From Micropterix aruncella (lineage: Eukaryota; Arthropoda; Insecta; Lepidoptera; Micropterigidae), in NCBI GenBank assembly GCA_944548615.1, contig OX155964.1, positions 15,922,484 through 15,986,483 of the forward strand: a stretch of 64,000 nucleotides of DNA. Reading direction: 5' to 3'. Positions 55,801-64,000 of this stretch are shown here, piece by piece (positions within the stretch are counted from its first letter, which is position 1; each line of letters starts with the position of its first letter). The notes below the pieces were generated by a model, which saw nothing but the letters and a program-made list of their open reading frames with translations, was not told the DNA's origin and ran no database searches. Both the position numbers and the translations under genes were made by a program.

Positions 55801-58800
55801 TCAGGTCTCTCGACTGGTCACGAGTTCGAGGTCGCTTGCGCGGTCCTCTCCCTTACGAAGCGGTGAAACGGTGTAAACCGAATCTATCGCGGACCACGGC
55901 GTCCTTTGCCCGGCATGCTCCACCCGGGATCGGATAGCCGATGGTCATTTCAAGAGCAGTCGCCGTAAGGTCAGCAACCACCCCCGCTCTATAGGAAACA
56001 GTACTGCTTCCAGACTCCCCCGAATGTTAGTCAGAGTAAACAATCGATTAGCTTACGCCGCACGGTGCGCAGACCGTCCAGGAGCGCCAGAAGATTGACT
56101 CCCAGGGAAAACTAGCCAAGGCCAGAATCCTATCCGGGATCGCACTTCATACGTGGGGGCCGTCGGATGGGTGTTGACCCGTGAGTGTGACCAACCCTGA
56201 ACAAATGGGTTTTCGTGGCCAACTCAGCAAGGGCCCATTAGCTCCCTATGCCTATGCCTGCCCTTGCCTATGCCTAATGAAGCCCGAATATCATGGTAGA
56301 TCACACGCTTATTTCGATCATACGTGGCACAGCATTGATGTTTTTATTGTTGACAGCGGTGGACACGCGAAATTCGTTACTGAGATTGATGCAACCGCAT
56401 TTATATTCTGAAACCAGCTTTAAATTGCCATCCTGCTTAGTGCTTCATCAACAAATACAATTTGAAGCCAAGTGAGGCTATTCAGATATGTCAAATTACA
56501 CCTACATTCCTAGAAAAAGCGTACAAAGAAATTTTGACTAGTTTAATCCAAAGTGGTACAGACACTCAATTTTTAAAATAACGCCACAACGGAAATCAAA
56601 TGGCAGTTAGAAGAAACCAACTTTATTCTATAGTTAAAGTTGCATTTCAAATTGTGTATTTTTTTATTATTCTGACACAAGTGGCCAGTTACAGAAACTT
56701 TCACTATGATCTTTGCATTTGTAACGGTTAGCAACATATATAATTTTGCGACTACCAATTAATTCACACGGTAACATATTTCGCAAGAATTCTGTTTGAC
56801 CTAATTTATAGATTAATTAATCAGAATTCATAAACGTGTCTTTCGCGCTCAGCATTTTTCAAACGTTTCTTTCAATATACAAATGTACAGCCTGACGTCA
56901 TTCTGACATTGTCAACATCAAAATGTTGGCTTTATAAACCGCAAACTTTCATATATAAAATTACTCTCGATTACACCACGTTACTCATTGGTAAGCGTCT
57001 CTGCATAATTAATTAAATAAATAATAAATTGTTAAATACTAATGTTTGAGTTTCTCTAATCTCTTGTTCGCTGATGTATAAATCGACGTAAGATTGGAAG
57101 CCTGGTTTCGGCACGTCATCAGAAAGAGCGACTAGGTACTCGTCCAATATATTAAGCAGTAGCCTGATTCAAAGATCTCAAAAATAGGCATGCTCTTCAG
57201 TACAAAACTTGGCCATTAAGTGTATAAAAAATGCAGAATTTAAAACAATTGTAATATTTATAAAGCATTTACTAACAACTCTGTTCTTTTGTTTCAGGTA
57301 AGTTATTTTCCTACCTACTAACGAAGTCTACTAAAATAAAAGTGTCACATTTTCGTAAGTGTTTTCCATTGTGTGGTTTTTCTATGTTATATTTCAAACT
57401 CTCTACGATAGTAGTCTAAGAGCCAAGAGCCACGCTGTCACGATATTTATATTCCCGCCGCCGGATTCTGAAGTAACGATATACGTTGTCGCCATTCGAA
57501 GCGGGAGCAGAAATACTCTTATTGTTTGTTGACAGCCTATAAATTATCTTACTGCGTTTAGGTGGTAGATCGACATTAATCGATAAATAGAGCGAGACAT
57601 CCTTCCGCGTCTGCATCAACCTTTTTAGGGAGATTTGGAGAGTTACTACGCAATCGTTTTCTCATCAATTGTGTAAAAACACTGCAATAAAATCTGCTTG
57701 GAAACCCATCTCGCACCAACGATAAAATAAGAAGCTAAGCGGTCACTCTACACTTATCGTGATCGGGTGATCCCCAGACGGCATCTTATGAGCTATCGTC
57801 ATTCTTAACCTTACTTTTGATGATTCAATGACTATCGATAACTCGGCTCTTCTACTTAGTTAGAGTGAGCGCTTAGTAGAGCGGACGATGCCGCATCATC
57901 TTGGAGTATCACATCACATCTCAGTATATCTTGTCATGTCACATTTCGGTATATCTCGGACGATGCCACATCACATACAGCTAGTGCCACTATGCAAATT
58001 TTGTGACAAACTTTCCCAGCCGAATCATATCTAAAGTGGTGATATCAATAGGTCCCCGCTATCCCCTGATTCGGCAGCCTCCGATTATTTTCTATGGGGA
58101 GAAAGAGAAAGATATACACCAACCAAACCGCCATAATCCTGATGCTTTAGTCATGTGTCTTCAACCCGCGGCCCGTGGTGGCGTTCTTGACGGCCCGCCC
58201 GCGCCCGCAGTTTTACTACTACGACTGACACGCTCTCGTTTTGTTCGCTTGCTCAGTGCGTAATAGAGAATTGAATAGATAAAAGACATAATTTTAGCAA
58301 AAAAAATAAGTGCATCAACCATGTCATTGCAAAACTTAGTACGGGCTAGAGTAATTGAAAGCGTATACAAAATTTCGTATCTGTGCTGTTTAACGTTGAG
58401 GAGTTCCATCATTGGAAGCCAACCCCGGGTGCCGCAGTCATGTCTTGGCGAAACTTAGAGCTTGCTGTCGTAATAGAATGCACATACAAAATTTCGTGTC
58501 TGTGCTGTTGACCGTCGAGGAGTCCTCTCGACGGAAGTCAACCTTTGGTGTAGCAGCCATGTCCCGGTGAAACTTAAAACAGGCTTTCATAACTGAATGC
58601 GCATACAAAATTTCGTGTCTGTGCTGTTAACCGTTGAGGAGTCTCCCTGGGTGTAGAATGAGGTCATGCTACCATAAAAAGTACATTGTCATTAGAGCTA
58701 AACCAACATGTAAAATGTCAACTTCAAATGCTAATATTTTAAGAATCCTCTCAATTCTTCATGCATTATATCATCAGAACAGGATTTCGATAAAAATGGG

Positions 58801-60819
58801 AACAATCTGGAAGTATATCCATTTAAAGAAAAAAATCGTTATCCAAATCGGTTCATAAATGACGGAGTTCTGAGGTAGCAAACATTAAAAAAAAGACAAC
58901 CGAATTGATAACCTCCTCCTATTTTGAAGTCGGTTAAAAATACGCTGCAACTTGCAGCCTTGAGAATTGCAACGACCACTATAGGGGCAGATATAGGTGC
59001 AGATAAAATACTTAAGAGTAAACAATGTCAAACATATCATTGGATGAATTTTAATCAAATATTTTTTTGTTTGTGAAATTTTATAATAAATAACTTCAAC
59101 GATTATTGTTTTCAATTACTTTAGTTTATATTGGAATATTTTATTTGTGTTGCGGTCTGCCGAACCAAAATCAAAGTATTATCGGCCCTTGACTTCAAAA
59201 TGGTTGAATAGCCCTGCTTTAGGACAGCCTTCGACAGAAATTACTGAAATAATATAAGCAGTCTGCGAGAATTTTATGAAAATATGCTTAAAAGAAATTA
59301 TATTTGTACCACGGACAGAGGCTACTGGACCCGCATCATATTCTAAACACAATTTTTAAAAACATATAATAAATTCAATACTTTTAATTGTCCTTTACGC
59401 GATTATAGTGAATCATAAATTTCAAAGTTCGAATAAAAACAGATATCGAGATTCCCCCACTATATTTTCATATATAGATAAATTTAGAACCTGTAATTTT
59501 ATAATACTTATCCATGATAGGTTTTATTTATTTGTTGTTTTTTCAAATGATTTCAAACTGTCACTTTATCATCCTGAAATATCATAAAAACAATATAGTA
59601 AGTATTTCTGTCATAAAATATTTTCACAAACAAAATCTCTCGTAAGACTGATTTAAAATCATTGGCCTAATCATTGGACTAATCATTGTATACTTTTTGT
59701 AAGTAAGATGTGCCTTAAACAATATCTTGGACAAAATTCTTATTTAAATTCCTCGGTCACCCTTCTCTCATTCAAAAGATACATTTTATATATACTCTTT
59801 TTACACGAACTATGCGAAAATACCTTTTTCAGACGGTCCTGTTTACATTATAATAAAGCTTCGAATGACCTCGAAATATTTTCCGACACGTTGGTTATTT
59901 TTAAGAGAGGAGATTTGTTGTTGCATTAGGTCATACTTTATGGTTTGTAGTCGCATTAACTAATTATTATTGAGTATAAGGTTTTTGTGGTTGCATTAGT
60001 TCTTGGTTTAATAAGTTATTAGTGTAATTTTGACTGTCAAATTATTTTTGCCACTATTTATAATGTTGTGTAGTAATTAATAATAATATAGGTTTATTTG
60101 TTTTATGTATGTTTTCACACAACTGTATATGACTGTTTTTACCTAAATAAAAAAAAACATTTTAACCATTCAAAAATTTCATTTCTCTTATCTCAAAAGT
60201 CGCGTTTTACATGATCGTGTCTGCTGCGGAGGGGACGCCTAACTTAATCCATCCTTTATCCCGTACAATTAATTTGATTCTTAGCAAGTACAAGATGAGA
60301 ACAGCCTCGCGCAGTCTGGAAAGTGCTGACATTTCAGATTTCATTAATAATTGAAACTAAATGCTTTCACTAAAAGCTTTCAGGAAAGAGGATTTCGCGA
60401 TGTTTCTTTGTCTATATTTAGACACCCTAAAGCCTGTAAATAGGATTTCGCTTCTCTCTAGAAATGTTCAGAATTTCTTTGAAGACTCTCATAAAACCTG
60501 ATATTCGTTGGCTATAAAGGTAATATAGTAGACGAAGATTTATTTCAGAATCCAGTTCCGCATTTTCTGAAAATTCACTTACTAGCAGGCTGGCGACTTG
60601 ACATGATGGTCCTAAAAATGAACGCCCAGACTCTGTGTTTTTTCTTAACTACTCTCCTACAATCTATTTTTAATTTTTCGGCCGACCACCCGACGAGTAG
60701 GGAAAGTATTGTGAACGCGCTAAAAATATGTCGAGATGAAGACGGCAATATCAAATTTGAACCCCCCCCCCCCGAGACTAATAAGACTATTTTCAGTCTG
60801 AAGTATATATGTGTGTCTG

Positions 60820-60857
<38 letters not shown>

Positions 60858-63800
60858 TGTTTGTGTACCTCCGCGATAGCATGCAAACTATCCGATTTTG
60901 CTGGAATTTGGCATGTAGTCATTATTTGGCCATGGCAAAAGTTGGGAACATTGCGGTTGAAATCGGTCTACCAGAAAGCGCACCAGTCATCCTATATAAT
61001 CCTCGAAATATTGAACTTCGAGATTTGAAATTAAGTACACAGATGCCTTGTTGGACCGAAATCACATTGTAAAATTTTGGTTGCAAAATCTCCTATACAA
61101 TAGTAGATTGTATCACAAGGGAGCAAAATAATATTTTTACGGCGAGGGCGCTTTTTTGAATCCAGAGCGAAGTGATGAATTCTAGAGTAGAATCCCGAGC
61201 GTAGCGAGGGATTCTTTAGCAGAATCCTGAACGTAGCGACGGATTCAAAAAAAGCACCCGAGCCAAAAATATTTTGCGCCAGAGTGATACACTCTACTTT
61301 TCATCACCCTCTATGAGAAAATAAAAGGCGCCTCATATTTTATTGTAATATTATTATTTAATAAAACATAGAGTATCAACTAAATTGAAATTAAATTCTA
61401 TCTAATAATAAAACAACTAAACACTTATATTTACATTTGAGACATTTTCGCAATTATGAATATTTATTGTTACAGTTTTATTAGGAATTGAGATTGTTGT
61501 AGATTTCATATTCTGCGTGTTTGAAATAATGTCCGAATCTGGCTCATTTTGAGGAAAATGTGACGGTGAATCTCGTTGTTTGGATGTAGATGGGCGCGGC
61601 GATAGTGGCATTTGTTCGCGCGTTTTTAATTTCATTTGTTTTTTTTTTATTCAGCCGGCGGCGCGACTAGGGGCCGTCGTACCAGCCAGTCTTTATTCAA
61701 ACAATATTTGCGTTCGATTTCTTCGGCGCTGAAGACTAAGATGTTCCAAATTCAAAAAGTGCGCCGCAAAGATAAATTGCGGCGCACTTATTCAAAAAGT
61801 GAGCCGCAAAGATAATTGCGGCGCACTTATAAAGTTTCTTATAGAAAACACCACTTTTGGGCGCACTTAAAGGCGAACCAAGTAGTCCTTTTCGAATAGA
61901 TGGGATGAAAGCAATATTTAAATTTCGCAATACATACGAGTATGTATGGAGGAATCAAATATTTAAATTTGCGGCGCTGCGCGTTTGTTGTCGGGCGACG
62001 CATGTTCGAAATTTAAACCTTTACTGTGTTGTGTCACTAGTTCTTTCCAAACTCGAATGTATAGTTTACGAATTTTAGGCGACGCGCGTTTGCAATTCTA
62101 TTGCAGTTGGATGAAATGAAGTCCTTGGATAATTTCCGGGAAAGGCTTGGGGTGACACAACCGATTTTATATGTGTAATATCCTGTTCCTAGTTTATTTA
62201 TCTGCGTAGAGTTTTGGTGAAGACAAATTTGCCACAATATCGAGGAAATAATGTGTTGACAGTGGGCAGTTCTTTCTGTTTGGTGAAACAAACATCGAAG
62301 CGGTCGACGGCGACACAAACACGCTGTTTGATCTTCTACCCCTCTAGCTGTAATATCCGATTCGTCTTACGTACCCTACCTACATACAAATATTATCTGT
62401 TTTTTGGCTCGTATTATTTAACTAATTGCAAGTTGTCTGTTTCAATTTTGGATTATTTTATTGACCTAGAAACTACGTTACTAGGTAAAATTTCGATTTA
62501 GTAAGATTTTTCAATGGGGATTTGATGCTTACATACAGATGATTATATTTTGATTATTCTGTATATAATTTGATTTTTTAACTTTGACATGTTATAAAAA
62601 ATATAAATTATATAATAGACAAAATTTTAACGAAAAAAAATCGACCAAATTGTTTTATATAGCAGCAGCCATGTCATGGTGATACTTAGAATCAAAATAC
62701 AGAAATACTTGCATGTCATCCGCATAGATACTTTATATTCCATCAATCATCGATAAATCACAAAAAAAAACTCGATTAAACTGCAATTCCTCTCTTCCGC
62801 CTAGCATCTGTAATCCACGGGTCATCTCGGAATTGCTGCTTGATTGATGCTCCGCTAGAGTGACGTTCTGCAGCATATTGGATTTCGTCCCCTGCGGAGG
62901 CTCTGCTGCCTCGAATATAATGATATTTGTGAGAAGTCCTTAATCATTTGGGGATATATTTTTCCGCGAAAGATTGATAGTCGATGCGGCAATAAAGGCT
63001 ACATTAGGCATGATATGAAATCAGAGAGGTAACAGTATGACTGATTTTATCGATGAAACACGAAGAGAGAGGTCAAAAAATTCTTACATACTACATTTTT
63101 CCATAGAGTAGCAGAGTAGGTAGCTGTTGCCATAAACAAGCATTTATTTAAAGATATAAATTAAGTAAATAATATTATAATGATAACGATAAAAACACGT
63201 GGCACAGTGGCATAGTGGTTAGGTCGCCTGATCTTACATTGTAAGGTCCCGGGTTCGATTCCCGGCTGGGTCACCATTTTCCGTTGAGATCAAATTAACG
63301 GAATGGCATTTTCAATTCTGTCGATCGAATGCAATAACAAGAACACTTACAGACATGTTACACGCACACATACATATAAGACGTCATAGTAGGGTTGGTT
63401 GTAAGAAATTGTCATATGACAATAAACCCGCCCATTGTGACATTTCACAATAAAGAGTATAAACAAACAAACAAACAAAAACAATGTAATTATAAATAAA
63501 TAAAAGAATGAATTAAAGTTATTATTACTTTGAAATATATTATTATTCGGGTATATAATATTACATTTAAATTCATCACATTACTTTTGAAAACTACGTA
63601 GGTATACATTTAAAAAAAAATAATAATTATCGTTTTGGTCTGTGATTTCTACGACTTTATTACATTTTGTTACTGCTATTGTAAGAAATCTAGATAGTGA
63701 TATCAACGTATGATTATACCTATGTATAAAAAACATCTGACAAAATCTAGGATCCAGAATGCCTGCCTGCGATTTTGCTATGGCTATTTCTATTCGCATA

Positions 63801-64000
63801 TATCATCATTTTGCAGATACATACAATTATTAATTTGTCCCACAACCTACGATTACACTATGCTGCTTTTGTCAATACATTAATATACAAGTAGCACCTA
63901 AGACTCTTCTTTGTCCAAATGGAATTTTTAAAAAATCAACATAGCAACAGAGCATCTCTTAGCAGTCCCGTGACAAACCACAAAGATGTATGAAGGCTGG

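Overview
The window looks like gene-poor, AT-rich nuclear DNA from an insect, most probably a lepidopteran. I find no bacterial gene order, no operon, no CRISPR array and no convincing multi-exon host gene. The lepidopteran call is an inference. It rests on non-LTR retrotransposon fragments of the CR1/Jockey, RTE and I/R1 types, tRNA-derived SINEs, Harbinger-, piggyBac- and hAT-type elements, and dispersed repeats that I associate from memory with moth and butterfly genomes, such as the one ending in AAGTCGGTTAAAA.

Almost every interpretable base belongs to a mobile element. Regions: 0-5 kb holds a truncated minisatellite-bearing element, a SINE, a LINE tail, a long (AT)n tract and a 720-bp terminal-inverted-repeat (TIR) element. 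5-12 kb holds a piggyBac-like miniature element, three copies of an unclassified 0.6-0.7 kb family (here family A/B), a 225-bp hairpin and an element with a MADF-like reading frame. 12-22 kb holds three decayed LINEs, two more A/B copies and two related MITEs, at least one of them inside a LINE. 25-34 kb holds two CR1-like LINE tails, CTCF-like motif arrays carried by two repeat families, a Harbinger-type MITE and a GC-rich nested foldback. 37-46 kb holds a SINE and a Russian-doll insertion: an A/B-family copy split by a hAT, which is split by another DNA transposon carrying a broken transposase of a poorly known family. 47.5-49.4 kb is a mosaic of three LINEs on the minus strand. 52-64 kb holds an isolated RT fragment, another A copy, a minisatellite-bearing element, small foldbacks, tandem hairpins and a third SINE.

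The two most interesting systems are these. (1) Family A/B: copies share one end, differ at the other and have 12-13 bp target-site duplications, which looks like a non-autonomous retroposon without an A-tail. (2) The 2.76-kb transposon at 43177-45931: 29-bp TIRs, a probable 4-bp duplication (GTAT) and a frameshifted protein resembling the arthropod 'DUF7869-like' RNase-H-fold proteins. A third lead is the clustering of CTCF-like motifs inside repeats. No element here appears to encode an intact protein. Superfamily names come from motif reading without database searches.
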